Notes: generated by a model from the letters alone, not told the origin. A stretch of DNA of 64,000 nucleotides from Acinetobacter amyesii (GCF_002018365.1 NZ_MVKX01000002.1:124001-188000), one strand, 5' to 3'. Positions 48,177 to 58,525 are shown, numbered from the stretch's first letter. Program-made: numbers and translations.

Positions 48177-49295
48177 TTAACGTAATTTTAAAGTCATTAG
48201 ACCCAAAACTACCAGCATAATTGTGATAATCCAGAAACGAATCACCACCTGAGTTTCACGCCATCCCTTTTTCTCATAGTGATGGTGCAGCGGTGCCATT
48301 AAGAATACGCGTTTATTCCGCATACGCAGCGAGCCAATTTGCAAGAAGACAGAAATAGCTTCAACCACAAAGACACCGCCCATAATGGCAAAAACGATTT
48401 CTTGGCGAACCATGACTGCAATCGTACCGAGCATCGCACCTAGAGATAAAGCACCAACATCACCCATAAAGACTTGAGCAGGATGCGCATTAAACCATAA
48501 GAATGCTAAGCCAGCACCGATCATTGCCGCACAGATCACGACAAGTTCAGATGCATATTTCACATAAGGAATATGTAAATAATCGGCAAAACGAACATCA
48601 CCAGCCAGATAAGCAAATACACCTAAACCTGCGGCAACCAGAACGATTGGCATAATCGCCAAACCATCCAAACCATCGGTTAAGTTCACAGCATTAGATG
48701 CGCCGTTAATCACCAAATAAGTAAAGACAATAAAGCCGATACCGAGTGGAATAATAGACAACGGAATGCTAATTTCTTTAAAGAATGGAATCAGTAGATC
48801 CAACATATTTGAGGTATGTACAGGATTCGCTTGCTGTGTCGCAATCACATAGAGCGCAATACCGGCGCCTAGAGATGCCACAGAAGTCCAAAAGAATTTC
48901 TTCTTCGCAGGTAGACCTGCGTTGTCTTTATAACGGATTTTAATCCAGTCATCTGCCCAGCCAACAGCACCAAAGATCACCATCACGCCAAGTACAATCC
49001 ATACATAAGGGTTTGAAAGATCGGCCCAAAGTAAGGTTGAAATCCCAATAGACAGTAAAATCAACACACCACCCATAGTTGGTGTGCCCATTTTTTTGGC
49101 ATGATTTTCAGGTGCAAATGAACTGACTGCCTGACCATATTTGAGAGCTTGCAATTTGCGAATCATCACAGGTCCAAGCAACAGACCAATGGCCAATGCC
49201 GTTAAGACACTGAGTAGCGAACGAAGCGTTAAATAACGAACAACCTGAAACGAGCTGTGATAACCCGCAAGCTGCTCAAATAACCATAACAGCAT
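48177..49295 (-). CDS. mraY: Phospho-N-acetylmuramoyl-pentapeptide transferase
   Basis: MraY transfers phospho-MurNAc-pentapeptide to undecaprenyl phosphate, forming lipid I. The 372-residue, ten-helix protein shows [24 protein letters not shown] with the catalytic Asp pair, [34 protein letters not shown] and the histidine loop [13 protein letters not shown]. The start overlaps the murF stop as TAATG. In most gammaproteobacteria murD and ftsW come next; here the cluster ends. Confidence 0.97.
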   Translation of the reverse strand: MLLWLFEQLAGYHSSFQVVRYLTLRSLLSVLTALAIGLLLGPVMIRKLQALKYGQAVSSFAPENHAKKMGTPTMGGVLILLSIGISTLLWADLSNPYVWIVLGVMVIFGAVGWADDWIKIRYKDNAGLPAKKKFFWTSVASLGAGIALYVIATQQANPVHTSNMLDLLIPFFKEISIPLSIIPLGIGFIVFTYLVINGASNAVNLTDGLDGLAIMPIVLVAAGLGVFAYLAGDVRFADYLHIPYVKYASELVVICAAMIGAGLAFLWFNAHPAQVFMGDVGALSLGAMLGTIAVMVRQEIVFAIMGGVFVVEAISVFLQIGSLRMRNKRVFLMAPLHHHYEKKGWRETQVVIRFWIITIMLVVLGLMTLKLR

Positions 49296-50704
49296 TAAAG
49301 TTTCTCCATCAAGTCAGCCATCAAAGTTTCCATGTGGGTATAACGAGAACCTTTAAACAGGAAACTCATGGACTGAGGCTGATGTGTTTTGACTAGACTA
49401 ATTAATAACGGTAAGGCCTGTTCTTGAGATAGAAAGGCCTGTAATTTTTTACCATATTGGGTACTGCGCGCGCCTTCTTGCACAGCAGGTGAAAACTCAC
49501 CGACAGCAACAACAAATTGAAGACCGGAGTGTGACACAAGGTCACGTCCCAACATGTAGTGCTGCTGTGCAGCAGATGAACCTAATTCACCAATATCCCC
49601 AATGACCATGACTTTGATGCCATCTTGCTGCGCAAGTACATCAGCAGCAGCACGCATTGAGGTTGGATTTGCATTGTAAGTATCATCAATAAACAAATAA
49701 TCTTTGTGTTGAATAAAGTTTAGACGACCTTTGGCACCAGTTGCATGTTCAAGACCCACAACGATGTCATCTAAACTCACGCCAATCGACAACGCGAAAG
49801 CTGCGGCAGCAGTGGCATTTTGCACATTATGCTCACCCGCAAATGGCAGTTGAACAGAACGCGAACCTTGTGGCGTATTTAAGATAAAACGTGAAGATTG
49901 AGCCTGAAGTTCAGTCTCAGTCGCAAAGACATCCCCGCCCTGACCAAAACTCATTACTTGCTCAGTTTGCACCGCTTGACGAATAGCATCTGTAAAATCA
50001 TCTGCCGCAGGGACAATCGAAGTTCCTGTTTTCGCTATATGTGCATAAATTTCAGACTTGGCACGACAGATGCCATCACGTCCACCAAACTCGCCCATAT
50101 GTGCGGTACCAATATTTAAAATACCGGCAACCTGAGGCTGTACCAAATTTGACGTGTAATCAATTTCACCTTTATGACTGGCACCAAGCTCCATCACGGC
50201 ATACTGATGTTCTAGACGCAACTCAAGTAACATCATCGGTACGCCAAGGTCATTATTTAAATTACCGCGCGTGATTAACGTTGGTGCAAGACGAGAAAGG
50301 ATACTACCGAGCATCTCTTTGGTCGTGGTTTTACCACTGCTTCCTGTCAAGGCAATCACTTTTAAGGCTGGGTTTTGGGCACGACGAAATGCACCCAAAT
50401 GTCCAAGCGCCAAACGTGTGTCTGCAACCACCAACTGACAAATATCCACATCGACCGGATGACTAACGATGGCAATTTCACAACCCTTTTCAGCCACTTG
50501 AGCAAGGAAGTCATGTGCATCAAAGCGTTCACCTTTCAGGGCAAGAAAAGCATCGCCTTGCTCTGCATGACGTGAATCGGTCAAAATTCGTTTCACAGGA
50601 CCTGTCGGCGCTTGATTGTTATGCCAGTGCCCTTGTGTCGCTTGAACCAACTGTTCGGCAGTCCATGGTTCTAACGGAACCGTACTGGTCGTTGAAGTAT
50701 GCAT
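49295..50704 (-). CDS. murF: UDP-N-acetylmuramoyl-tripeptide--D-Ala-D-Ala ligase
   Basis: MurF adds D-Ala-D-Ala to the UDP-MurNAc-tripeptide. The 469-residue Mur ligase has the P-loop [13 protein letters not shown] (near residue 120), the [15 protein letters not shown] and [12 protein letters not shown] region, [15 protein letters not shown], and [14 protein letters not shown]. Order and spacing (9 bases after murE) fit the dcw cluster. Confidence 0.97.
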   Translation of the reverse strand: MHTSTTSTVPLEPWTAEQLVQATQGHWHNNQAPTGPVKRILTDSRHAEQGDAFLALKGERFDAHDFLAQVAEKGCEIAIVSHPVDVDICQLVVADTRLALGHLGAFRRAQNPALKVIALTGSSGKTTTKEMLGSILSRLAPTLITRGNLNNDLGVPMMLLELRLEHQYAVMELGASHKGEIDYTSNLVQPQVAGILNIGTAHMGEFGGRDGICRAKSEIYAHIAKTGTSIVPAADDFTDAIRQAVQTEQVMSFGQGGDVFATETELQAQSSRFILNTPQGSRSVQLPFAGEHNVQNATAAAAFALSIGVSLDDIVVGLEHATGAKGRLNFIQHKDYLFIDDTYNANPTSMRAAADVLAQQDGIKVMVIGDIGELGSSAAQQHYMLGRDLVSHSGLQFVVAVGEFSPAVQEGARSTQYGKKLQAFLSQEQALPLLISLVKTHQPQSMSFLFKGSRYTHMETLMADLMEKL

Positions 50705-50713
50705 ATCTGTTTC

Positions 50714-52210
50714 CTATTGCGCTGGATAAGCCGAGTCAGTGTTGTGATGCTGTGAATCAATCGCTGATTTCACTTCCACCACATCATCAAACCAATGTCG
50801 AACACCATCAATTTCTTGATAGTTTTCGTGGCCTTTACCAGCAATCACCACAATATCACCCGCTTGCGCATGGTTGACTGCGAATTTAATCGCTTCACGG
50901 CGGTCATGGATTTCATGGACAGTTTTTCCAGTGAAATCAATACCAGCCTTCATATCTGCAAAAATTTGTTCTGGGTTTTCAGTACGTGGATTATCCGAGG
51001 TAATCAACGCAACATCTGCATGATTTAATGCCGCTTGAGTCATCAATGGACGTTTACCACGGTCACGATCACCACCACAGCCAAACACCGCCCATAGCTG
51101 TTGCGAAACATGACGCTTTAAGGTCTGTAACACTTGAATCAAGGCATCTGGTGTATGTGCATAATCCACCACGAACAAACGTTCATCATCACGGATCACT
51201 TGCATACGACCCGGTGCACCTTTTAACTCGGGCGCAGTTGCGATCAAGGCAGATAAGTCAAAACCTGCTTGCTCCGCTGAAATTAAGCTCGCCACAATGT
51301 TTTCAATATTGAAGTGCCCCAATAATGGACTTTGCACCACAAATTCAGCTTGAGCAGTACGTAATTTAAATTGTGCGCCCGTTAAGCTGTATTGGATATC
51401 CGTCACTTGATAATCCGCAGCCTGACGCGTTGAATAGGTCAAAATTTTAGGCTGAGCCGGATTTTGACGTGCAGCATTCAGCATCACTTCGGCATGTTCA
51501 TCATCGAGATTGATGACTGCAACTTTGAGCGATGGAAACTGAAATAAACGTGATTTCGCTTCAGCATAGGCTTGAAGGGTTTTATGATAATCCAAATGGT
51601 CACGACTTAAATTGCTATAAGCGGCAATTTCAATTGCACAGCCATTTAATCGACCTTGTTCTAAGCCATGCGAACTTGCCTCAATGGCAGCAAACTCTGC
51701 ACCTTCAAGTGCATAGGCATGCAACGCATTTTGCATATGCAACGCATCTAAAGTGGTGTGAGAAGAGGCTTCTAAATTCGGTAAAATTCCGTTTCCAGTG
51801 GTTCCCATCACTGCACATTTTTTGCCTTGCAGCATGAGTAATTCAGCGATTAAGCGTGAGATCGTGGTTTTACCATTAGTACCCGTCACTGCCAAAATTC
51901 GTGCAGCTTGAACCGGTTGAGTCGCCTGTAAATATTGCTTTTGCCACTGCCCCATCAATTGACGCACATCAGCAATCACAACACTTTGATCCAAGCCCAA
52001 ATCAGTTTCGGAAATAACTGCCAACGCACCATTTTCTAACGCTGTACGTGCAAATTGTGCTGTTTTTTCAGGTTGCGAAAACGAAGTCAGGGCAATAAAT
52101 ATTTGCCCTGCTGTAACTTTGCGACTATCCAGATTGAAGCCCTGAAAGGATTGTGTCATCCATTCAGCGGGCTGTTCAACGGTGTATAGATCTTGAAACG
52201 TAATTTTCAT
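50714..52210 (-). CDS. murE: UDP-MurNAc-L-Ala-D-Glu:meso-DAP ligase
   Basis: MurE adds the third residue of the stem peptide. The 498-residue protein has the P-loop TGTNGKTTISRL near residue 115, the HTTLDALHMQ and EASSHGLEQGRLNG region, the YSNLSRDHLDYH loop with Lys for carbamylation nearby, and DYAHTPDALIQVL. The DNPR motif (TSDNPRTENP) indicates meso-diaminopimelate as the substrate, as expected for a Gram-negative. Spacing to ftsI is 10 bases. Confidence 0.97.
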   Translation of the reverse strand: MKITFQDLYTVEQPAEWMTQSFQGFNLDSRKVTAGQIFIALTSFSQPEKTAQFARTALENGALAVISETDLGLDQSVVIADVRQLMGQWQKQYLQATQPVQAARILAVTGTNGKTTISRLIAELLMLQGKKCAVMGTTGNGILPNLEASSHTTLDALHMQNALHAYALEGAEFAAIEASSHGLEQGRLNGCAIEIAAYSNLSRDHLDYHKTLQAYAEAKSRLFQFPSLKVAVINLDDEHAEVMLNAARQNPAQPKILTYSTRQAADYQVTDIQYSLTGAQFKLRTAQAEFVVQSPLLGHFNIENIVASLISAEQAGFDLSALIATAPELKGAPGRMQVIRDDERLFVVDYAHTPDALIQVLQTLKRHVSQQLWAVFGCGGDRDRGKRPLMTQAALNHADVALITSDNPRTENPEQIFADMKAGIDFTGKTVHEIHDRREAIKFAVNHAQAGDIVVIAGKGHENYQEIDGVRHWFDDVVEVKSAIDSQHHNTDSAYPAQ

Positions 52211-52220
52211 TCATCACCTA

Positions 52221-54047
52221 TTACTGGATCTTAGGAGTGTCTAAAGGTTTATCTAAAGGTACGTTCATTAAACGTAAAGATTCTTGCATTACACGAGCGA
52301 AAACGGGTGCAGCCACCAGACCACCGTAATACTGACCTGTTGGGTTTTCCACCACAACAATCATGGCCAAACGTGGATCACTCACCGGTGCGACACCAGC
52401 AAAGAGTGCACGATATTCTGAAGTCGAATAGCCTTTACGGTCTGCACGTAATTTATGTGCTGTACCAGTTTTACCCGCCACGCGATAACCCGGAATATTG
52501 GCTTGACGTGCCGTACCACCCGGCAAGGTTACCGCTTCCATCATTAAAAGCACTTGATCAGCAATTTTAGGGTCAACCATCTGCTCACCTTTCGGCTTTT
52601 CCTCAAGCTTGTACAAGCTCAGTGGCATTTTGACGCCCTTGTTGGCAATCATGGCATATGCATCAGCCAGTTGGAGTACTGTAGCGTTCAGACCATAACC
52701 ATAAGCCATGGTTGCTACTTCTGACACATTCCATTTGCTCTTCGGCAAAATCAGACCAGCACTTTCACCGGGGAATTTCACCGCTGAACGCTGACCAAAG
52801 CCAAGACGTTGATAGAACGTCGGTAATGTTTCATAAGGGAGAGATAAAGCGATTTTTGCCACACCGACGTTAGACGATTTTTGAATAATGCCGCCCAAAG
52901 TCAGAGGACCATAGTTATGCGTATCTCGAATAGTATGATTCCCAACACGCATAGAACCCGGTGTGGTATTTACCACCGTATTTGCCGTGTATTTACCGCT
53001 TTCCAACGCCATTGCCACGGTCATTGGCTTCATGGTTGAACCTGGCTCAAAGGAGTCAATCGCACCACGGTTACGCATGGCATCTTTATTTAAAACGCCT
53101 TTTTTATCGTTCGGGTTGTACGACGGCCAAGAGGTCATCGCCAAAATTTCACCTGTTTTGACATCCACGGCAATCGCGGTTGCAGAACGTGCATTATTGG
53201 CCACCCCTGCGGCGGTCAACTCACGGTACATGATGTATTGCAAACGTGAATCGATACTGAGCGTGATATTTTCGCCCGACTCGACTTCTTTCACGATCTC
53301 AGGGTCTTTAACGCGGTTGCCCTTTTTATCACGGACAATTTGCTGCGCACCATCGACACCTGAAAGACGTTCATTCAGCTGCATTTCCAAGCCTTCAATA
53401 CCCATGCCTTCACTATTGGTTAAGCCAATAATTTGTGAGTTTGGCTGAGGCTGTGGATAATAACGCTTATAGTTTTTCTCAGTATATACGCCCTGAAAGT
53501 CACGTTTCATGATCAATTCAGCTTGTTGCGGCGGTACTTCTTTCTTTAAAACCAAATAACGTGAACGTGGACGCTCATTCATTTTGCGTTTCAGTTCAGC
53601 ACGATCCATACCGACAGCATCGGCAAGTTCATCTAAGCTTAGATTTTTATCGGGTAATTGACGTTTTAACTTACGGTTGTTTGGATCTTTAGCCAATTCA
53701 GCCGTAGTTTCTTCAAAGAGTTTTTTATTGTCAAAATAATCACGTGGATCGATCACGATTTTCATGATCGGGGTACTAATCGCTAAAGGCACACCGTGAC
53801 GGTCATAGATGACACCGCGCATGGCTTTTAAGGTTTCAGTTCTTAAAATTTTGGCATTGGCTTTATTTTGTAAAAAGTCTTTATTGATGATTTGTACATA
53901 AAAAGCCCGCCCCACCAATGCAATGAAGCACAGCAAAACCACTGCCCACATCAAGTGATAGCGCCACATCTCCACCGAAATGGCTGTACGACCAGTAACA
54001 GACTGCTGTTTTTTACGCGGAGTTTGTTTGTTTCTCTTTTCAACCAT
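52221..54047 (-). CDS. ftsI: Septal transpeptidase FtsI (PBP3)
   Basis: FtsI cross-links septal peptidoglycan in the divisome with FtsW. The 608-residue protein has a membrane anchor (about residues 33-52), a pedestal domain with RGVIYDRHGVPLA, and a transpeptidase domain with STMK (Ser337), SSN near 390 and KTGTAHK near 525. It follows ftsL by 12 bases. This is the usual target of aztreonam and other beta-lactams; nothing in the active-site motifs looks altered. Confidence 0.97.
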   Translation of the reverse strand: MVEKRNKQTPRKKQQSVTGRTAISVEMWRYHLMWAVVLLCFIALVGRAFYVQIINKDFLQNKANAKILRTETLKAMRGVIYDRHGVPLAISTPIMKIVIDPRDYFDNKKLFEETTAELAKDPNNRKLKRQLPDKNLSLDELADAVGMDRAELKRKMNERPRSRYLVLKKEVPPQQAELIMKRDFQGVYTEKNYKRYYPQPQPNSQIIGLTNSEGMGIEGLEMQLNERLSGVDGAQQIVRDKKGNRVKDPEIVKEVESGENITLSIDSRLQYIMYRELTAAGVANNARSATAIAVDVKTGEILAMTSWPSYNPNDKKGVLNKDAMRNRGAIDSFEPGSTMKPMTVAMALESGKYTANTVVNTTPGSMRVGNHTIRDTHNYGPLTLGGIIQKSSNVGVAKIALSLPYETLPTFYQRLGFGQRSAVKFPGESAGLILPKSKWNVSEVATMAYGYGLNATVLQLADAYAMIANKGVKMPLSLYKLEEKPKGEQMVDPKIADQVLLMMEAVTLPGGTARQANIPGYRVAGKTGTAHKLRADRKGYSTSEYRALFAGVAPVSDPRLAMIVVVENPTGQYYGGLVAAPVFARVMQESLRLMNVPLDKPLDTPKIQ

Positions 54048-54059
54048 GTGACCGGCAGC

Positions 54060-54392
54060 CTATTTTTTCTGTTCTGGAGTTTGTGGCAATGAAATAACAA
54101 CGGTTTGTGCAATAGGAGGCGAATACATGCGTAATTGGGTAACTGCACGTGTCCCAATTTGGGCTGTTGCACCGAAAGTTTGTTGTTCGATCAGCAAACG
54201 TCCCCATTCTGCGTTGAGGTCATCCCTTTCACGCATATAGGTACTCAATTGACGATAATCTTGGCGATATTCAAAGACTTGAAACACCACCATAATCGCA
54301 CTCACAAAAACCAAGAGCAATAAAATGCCGTATGTAATGATTTTCTTCGACTGCGATTGATCAGAGTTTTTTTCGATTGCTTCGGTTTTCAT
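54060..54392 (-). CDS. ftsL: Cell division protein FtsL
   Basis: A 110-residue bitopic protein of the FtsQLB complex: a charged cytoplasmic tail, one membrane helix (about residues 18-38), then a leucine-zipper coiled coil (YRQDYRQLSTYMRERDDLNAEWGRLLIEQQTFG). Sequence conservation in the family is low, so assignment rests on topology and its position between rsmH and ftsI. Confidence 0.92.
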   Translation of the reverse strand: MKTEAIEKNSDQSQSKKIITYGILLLLVFVSAIMVVFQVFEYRQDYRQLSTYMRERDDLNAEWGRLLIEQQTFGATAQIGTRAVTQLRMYSPPIAQTVVISLPQTPEQKK

Positions 54393-54402
54393 TCTTTGCC
54401 TT

Positions 54403-55314
54403 TTAAGCTAAACGCTCTGCCACACGAAGCCAAGCACTACGAGATCGTGGATTGGCTTTAACTTCTTCTTCACTTGCTTTAATTCGTGACACTTTTTTTA
54501 AGCGGCGGGTATCTTCGCGTTTTTGTGGTAAACCCCAGCCTGTGTCTTCTGCAAGTGTAGATTCTTTTTGAATAAATTGTTTAATTAAACGATCCTCTAA
54601 AGAGTGGAAACTGATTACTGCAAGAGTGCCTTCAGGTTTCAGCATATCCACCGCTTGAGGTAAGAAGATATCAATATCGTCGAGTTCTTTGTTAATAGCA
54701 ATACGAATTGCTTGGAAAGTTCGTGTCGCTGCATGTTTATTTTTTTCCCATTTCGGGTGGGCAACTTTCACAATTTCGGCCAATTGAGCTGTGGTATCAA
54801 TATACCCTGCCGCTTTAATTGCTTTGGCAATACGGCGGCTATAACGCTCTTCACCATATTTAAAAATAATATTGGCCAAATCTTCTTCTTCAATATCAAC
54901 CAACCACTCTGCGGCTGTTGGACCTTGTGAATTGTCCATACGCATATCAAGTGGGCCATCTTTCATAAAACTAAAGCCACGCTCTGCTTGGTCTAGCTGC
55001 GGAGATGACACCCCTAAATCCGCCATTATACCGTCGACCAAATCGATACCACGACTACGCAGTTCCTCTTTTAAATCGGCAAAACTGGCGTGAATAATTT
55101 TAAAACGCGCATCTTCTTGTTCTAATTCTGCTGCAACGGCCAATGCTTGTGGGTCTTTATCAAAGGCATAAACACGTGCATTTTCATCTAATTTAGACAG
55201 TAATAAACGTGTATGACCGCCACGCCCAAATGTGCCATCTACGAAAATTCCTGTATTGCGATCTGCCAGTAAAGCATCAACAGTTTCATGAAGTAATACA
55301 GAAATATGCGACAT
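54403..55314 (-). CDS. rsmH: 16S rRNA (cytosine(1402)-N4)-methyltransferase
   Basis: RsmH (MraW) methylates N4 of C1402 in the 16S decoding centre. The 303-residue protein begins MSHISVLLHETVDALL and has VDGTFGRGGHTRLLLSKL (SAM), ADLGVSSPQLDQAERGFSF, RIAINKELDDI and SFHSLEDRLIKQF, all diagnostic. The ATG at 55314 is supported by homologue length; an upstream TTG- or ATG-type start would add atypical residues. It is the first gene of this cluster; no mraZ is seen upstream. Confidence 0.97.
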   Translation of the reverse strand: MSHISVLLHETVDALLADRNTGIFVDGTFGRGGHTRLLLSKLDENARVYAFDKDPQALAVAAELEQEDARFKIIHASFADLKEELRSRGIDLVDGIMADLGVSSPQLDQAERGFSFMKDGPLDMRMDNSQGPTAAEWLVDIEEEDLANIIFKYGEERYSRRIAKAIKAAGYIDTTAQLAEIVKVAHPKWEKNKHAATRTFQAIRIAINKELDDIDIFLPQAVDMLKPEGTLAVISFHSLEDRLIKQFIQKESTLAEDTGWGLPQKREDTRRLKKVSRIKASEEEVKANPRSRSAWLRVAERLA

Positions 55315-55444
55315 AAGGGTTCGTTCAACACAGCTAAAAATGTAACTGCACATTATTACCTTGTTTTAGCAAAGCTCCAAACGTCTTTTTGTACAGAAAT
55401 ATTACTTTCCATAGAGAAAACCGTTTTTATTTTTTGCCATCCAT

Positions 55445-55470
55445 TAAAAAACCTCCCGAAGGAGGTCTTT
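55445..55470 (-). terminator. Terminator of the first sulfate-binding protein gene
   Basis: A 6-bp stem ACCTCC / GGAGGT with a CGAA loop has A/T tails giving a T-run on the minus strand, 30 bases after the stop codon. Confidence 0.88.
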
Positions 55471-55499
55471 GAACATCTCAAATCCTAGATTTCGATGTA

Positions 55500-56516
55500 T
55501 TAGCGCTTGTTATTGTAGATCTGATCGAAGATCGCACCATTCACAAAATGTGTTTGTTGAGCTTTTGCCCAACCACCAAACACTTCATCAATAGTAAATG
55601 TTTTTAATGGCGGGAACTGTGATTTATATTTTGCTAAAACTGCTGCATTACGTGGGCGATAGAAATGACGAGCCGCCATCTCTTGACCTAATGGAGAATA
55701 AAGATAATTGATATAGCCTTGAGCTAACCATTTATTACCATTTTTATCGACAGTTTTGTCCACGATTGCCACTGAAGGCTCAGTCAAAATCGACATCGAT
55801 GGATACACGATATCAAATTTGTTTTTACCCAAAGTTTTTTGAGTAACTAAAGCTTCGTTTTCCCAAGTTAACAGTACATCACCGATGCCTCGTTCAGCAA
55901 AAGTAGTCATCGATGCACGTGCCGCAGAGTCCATCACTTTTACGTTATGGTACATTTTACCCACGAAATCTTTGGCTTTGGCTTCATTACCACCCGGTTG
56001 TTTCAAAGCATAACCCCAAGCTGACAAGTAAACCCAACGTGGGAGACCGCCAGTTTTCGGGTTCGGGGTAATAATTTGTACGCCCGGTTTGGTTAAATCA
56101 GACCAATCTTTAATATGTTTCGGGTTGCCTTTACGCACCATGAAGACAATCGTTGACGTATATGGCGCTGAGTTATGTGGAAACTCTTTTTGCCAGCCCG
56201 GCTGAATCTGACCAGACTTCACAATTTCTTCGATGTCATTGGCCAATGCCAAAGTCACGACATCACCTTTTAAACCGTCAACCACAGAACGGGCTTGTTT
56301 ACCTGAACCACCGTGTGATTGTTTAAATGCGACCGTTTTACCCGTACGCTCTTTCCAATATGCACCAAATGACTTATTAAATTCGTCATAAAATTCACGC
56401 GTCGCATCATAAGAAACGTTTAAAAATTCACGATCAGCGGCCTGAGCAGACGCTGAGAAAGCAACACCAGTGGCAAGCAACGCAGCACTGAGCCACGCCT
56501 TAAATTGAGTTTTCAT
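55500..56516 (-). CDS. sbp: Periplasmic sulfate-binding protein, copy 1
   Basis: The periplasmic receptor for the CysTWA sulfate/thiosulfate importer. The 338-residue protein has a signal peptide ending SASAQAAD (about residue 24). The mature protein carries the family motifs [32 protein letters not shown] (anion binding), [24 protein letters not shown] and GIGDVLLTWENEA. The ATG at 56516 starts directly at the signal peptide. No cysTWA genes lie in the window. It is closely related to the upstream copy and has its own terminators on both sides. Confidence 0.93.
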   Translation of the reverse strand: MKTQFKAWLSAALLATGVAFSASAQAADREFLNVSYDATREFYDEFNKSFGAYWKERTGKTVAFKQSHGGSGKQARSVVDGLKGDVVTLALANDIEEIVKSGQIQPGWQKEFPHNSAPYTSTIVFMVRKGNPKHIKDWSDLTKPGVQIITPNPKTGGLPRWVYLSAWGYALKQPGGNEAKAKDFVGKMYHNVKVMDSAARASMTTFAERGIGDVLLTWENEALVTQKTLGKNKFDIVYPSMSILTEPSVAIVDKTVDKNGNKWLAQGYINYLYSPLGQEMAARHFYRPRNAAVLAKYKSQFPPLKTFTIDEVFGGWAKAQQTHFVNGAIFDQIYNNKR

Positions 56517-56709
56517 AACAGCCAGCATAAAGTTATATTCAATACTGCTAAATATATGAAATAAAGTCATAAATCGCAATTGCAGCAAGTTTAGACCCTT
56601 TGCTGAATACAGCCAACACAGCGAATTTAATTGTTTGTTTTTCATATTAAAATACACAAAAACAATCTACTTATTCCCTATATATAGATTTTTATGCATT
56701 ACATATGCG

Positions 56710-56739
56710 AAAAACGGATAATCTAGATTATCCGTTTTT
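56710..56739 (-). terminator. 30-base perfect palindrome; terminator of second sbp
   Basis: A perfectly self-complementary 30-base sequence (A5-CGGATAATC half-site mirrored, centre CTAG) lies 25 bases after the stop codon of the upstream copy. The terminal T5 serves as a U-tract, so it works as a terminator and would act on either strand. Confidence 0.8.
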
Positions 56740-56764
56740 ACAACGCCCATTATGGTGGATCGTT

Positions 56765-57772
56765 TTACTCTTTATTCTTTTCACTATAAATTTGATCGAA
56801 AATCGCACCATTCACAAAATGTGTTTTTTGCGCTTTAGCCCAACCACCAAACACTTTATCAATGGTAAAGGTTTGAACTTTCGGAAATTGAGCAGCGTAT
56901 TTTGCTGTGGCTTTTGCATCACGAGGGCGGAAGAAATATTTACCTGCCAGCTCTTGACCCTTAGGCGAATATAAATAGTTCAAATATCCTTTCGCCAAAT
57001 TTCGATTACCATTCTTGTCGACGGTTTTATCTACTACAGCCACCGAAGGCTCGGCTAAAATCGAAATAGACGGATAAACAATGTCATATTTATCTTTGCC
57101 TAAGCCCTGAGTCGCTAACAGTGCCTCATTTTCCCAAGACAGTAAGACATCTCCAATGCCACGCTCAGCAAAGGTCGTGAGTGAACCACGTGCGCCTGAA
57201 TCCAAAACTTTGACATTGCTATAGAGTTTTTTCACCAATTCTTTGGCTTTGGCATCATTGCCACCCGGTTGTTTTAAAGCATATCCCCAAGCTGATAAAT
57301 AGATCCAACGCGGTGCCCCACCTGTTTTTGGATTTGGCGTAATAATTTCAACGCCCGGTTTGGTCAGGTCATTCCAATCTTTAATTTTTTTCGGGTTGCC
57401 CTTACGCACCAAAAATACGATGGTTGAGGTATACGGTGCAGAATTATGTGGAAATTGTTTTTGCCAGTTTTTATTGATTTGTCCGGTCGCCACAATTTCA
57501 TCAATATCGTTGGCCAATGCCAAAGTCACCACATCTGCCTGCAAACCTGTTGCCACTGCACGAGCTTGTTTGCCAGAGCCACCGTGAGATTGTTTAAAGT
57601 TAATCTCTTGTCCTGTACGTTTTTTCCAATATTGTCCAAATTCTTGGTTATATTCCTGATAAAACTCACGTGTTGGGTCATAAGAAACATTCAAGAAATC
57701 TTTTGCGGCATATACCTGTACCGCTACCCCACCCAACAAAGCGAAAATGCCCGATGCTATTATTTTTTTCAT
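56765..57772 (-). CDS. Periplasmic sulfate-binding protein, copy 2
   Basis: A 335-residue paralogue of the neighbouring gene with a signal peptide ending VQVYAAKD (about residue 22) and the same landmarks: [56 protein letters not shown] and [13 protein letters not shown]. By eye the two mature proteins match at well over half of positions. The anion-binding residues are unchanged, so both should bind sulfate or thiosulfate. Each copy has a terminator, so expression may be separate. Confidence 0.92.
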   Translation of the reverse strand: MKKIIASGIFALLGGVAVQVYAAKDFLNVSYDPTREFYQEYNQEFGQYWKKRTGQEINFKQSHGGSGKQARAVATGLQADVVTLALANDIDEIVATGQINKNWQKQFPHNSAPYTSTIVFLVRKGNPKKIKDWNDLTKPGVEIITPNPKTGGAPRWIYLSAWGYALKQPGGNDAKAKELVKKLYSNVKVLDSGARGSLTTFAERGIGDVLLSWENEALLATQGLGKDKYDIVYPSISILAEPSVAVVDKTVDKNGNRNLAKGYLNYLYSPKGQELAGKYFFRPRDAKATAKYAAQFPKVQTFTIDKVFGGWAKAQKTHFVNGAIFDQIYSEKNKE

Positions 57773-58153
57773 CTGCTCAAACTCAAATTGATCTTGAGAG
57801 CACTATATAAATCAAAAATAACTTTAACAATCAGCTATCTATAATATAAATTCAAATCTATTTCTGTTTTAAAGATATCTAAAAATAACGTATTTAAAGC
57901 TTTAATTCTGCTAATACAGCAACAATCAGAAGCGATCTCCATGCTATCTTCATAGTTGTTTGCTAAAACATCCGAAAATCTGGAGAAAACAGTCTATTTA
58001 GGTAATCCTAGTACAGACTTTTTTAGTTTTTTTGTAAAAATTGTGACGTAGTTCTACTTTTTAATTACGAAAGATGGTTAAATCGTAGTCTAAATATTAA
58101 AACTATTTTGCAAATAAAAAGTTCCATCACCAAAACTAGGGGGAGATTTGGAC
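57773..58153. other. Divergent intergenic region with a terminator-like stem
   Basis: 381 AT-rich bases separate divergent sbp copy 2 from the small exported protein gene. There is no protein gene. On the plus strand a stem (GTCT ... TAGG / CCTA ... AGAC, 57992-58018) is followed by six T, resembling a terminator without a gene before it, so a small RNA is possible. A purine-rich AGGGGGAG site sits 8 bases before the next start codon. Confidence 0.45.
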
Positions 58154-58447
58154 ATGAAATTTTCATACGCACTATGCCTAGGCTTAAGTTTAAGCTTTAC
58201 TGCACAGACTGCTTTTTGTGCTGCAACCAGCACCGCATCGAATAACAAACTTACGATGCCTGCTGAACGTACCTCATTGATCGAAAAAGCGATTAATCAG
58301 CAAAAGTCTGAAGGTAAAGGCCGTACAGACGATAATTTAAAAGTACTTACGTCTATTAAAGCCGCACCGACTCAAAGTTTCTTTGCATCACAAAACCAAA
58401 GTTTTTCTCGTTTTGTTCAAGCCATTTTCTCTGGTAGCAACTCATAA
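58154..58447 (+). CDS. Small exported protein of unknown function
   Basis: A 97-residue protein with a clear signal peptide (KFSYALCLGLSLSFTAQTAFCAATS, cleavage near Ala24). The mature part of about 73 residues is polar: TERTS-like helix (ERTSLIEKAINQQKSEGKGRTDDNLKVL is split here only to describe a charged stretch) and an aromatic end (SQSFSRFVQAIFSG-like). I do not recognise a family. A very strong AGGGGGAG site precedes the ATG at 58154, and a terminator follows, so it is a discrete and probably well-translated gene. Confidence 0.75.
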   Translation: MKFSYALCLGLSLSFTAQTAFCAATSTASNNKLTMPAERTSLIEKAINQQKSEGKGRTDDNLKVLTSIKAAPTQSFFASQNQSFSRFVQAIFSGSNS

Positions 58448-58525
58448 CGACATCAGCATATTGATGCTGTCCAAGCTATTGTTTTAGACCAGTTCCCCCA
58501 CTGTCGTCTAAAAAACACTAAAAAC

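Noticed and set aside
55500..57772. One sbp copy as a pseudogene
   Set aside because: Both copies have full length, signal peptides and unchanged ligand-binding motifs.
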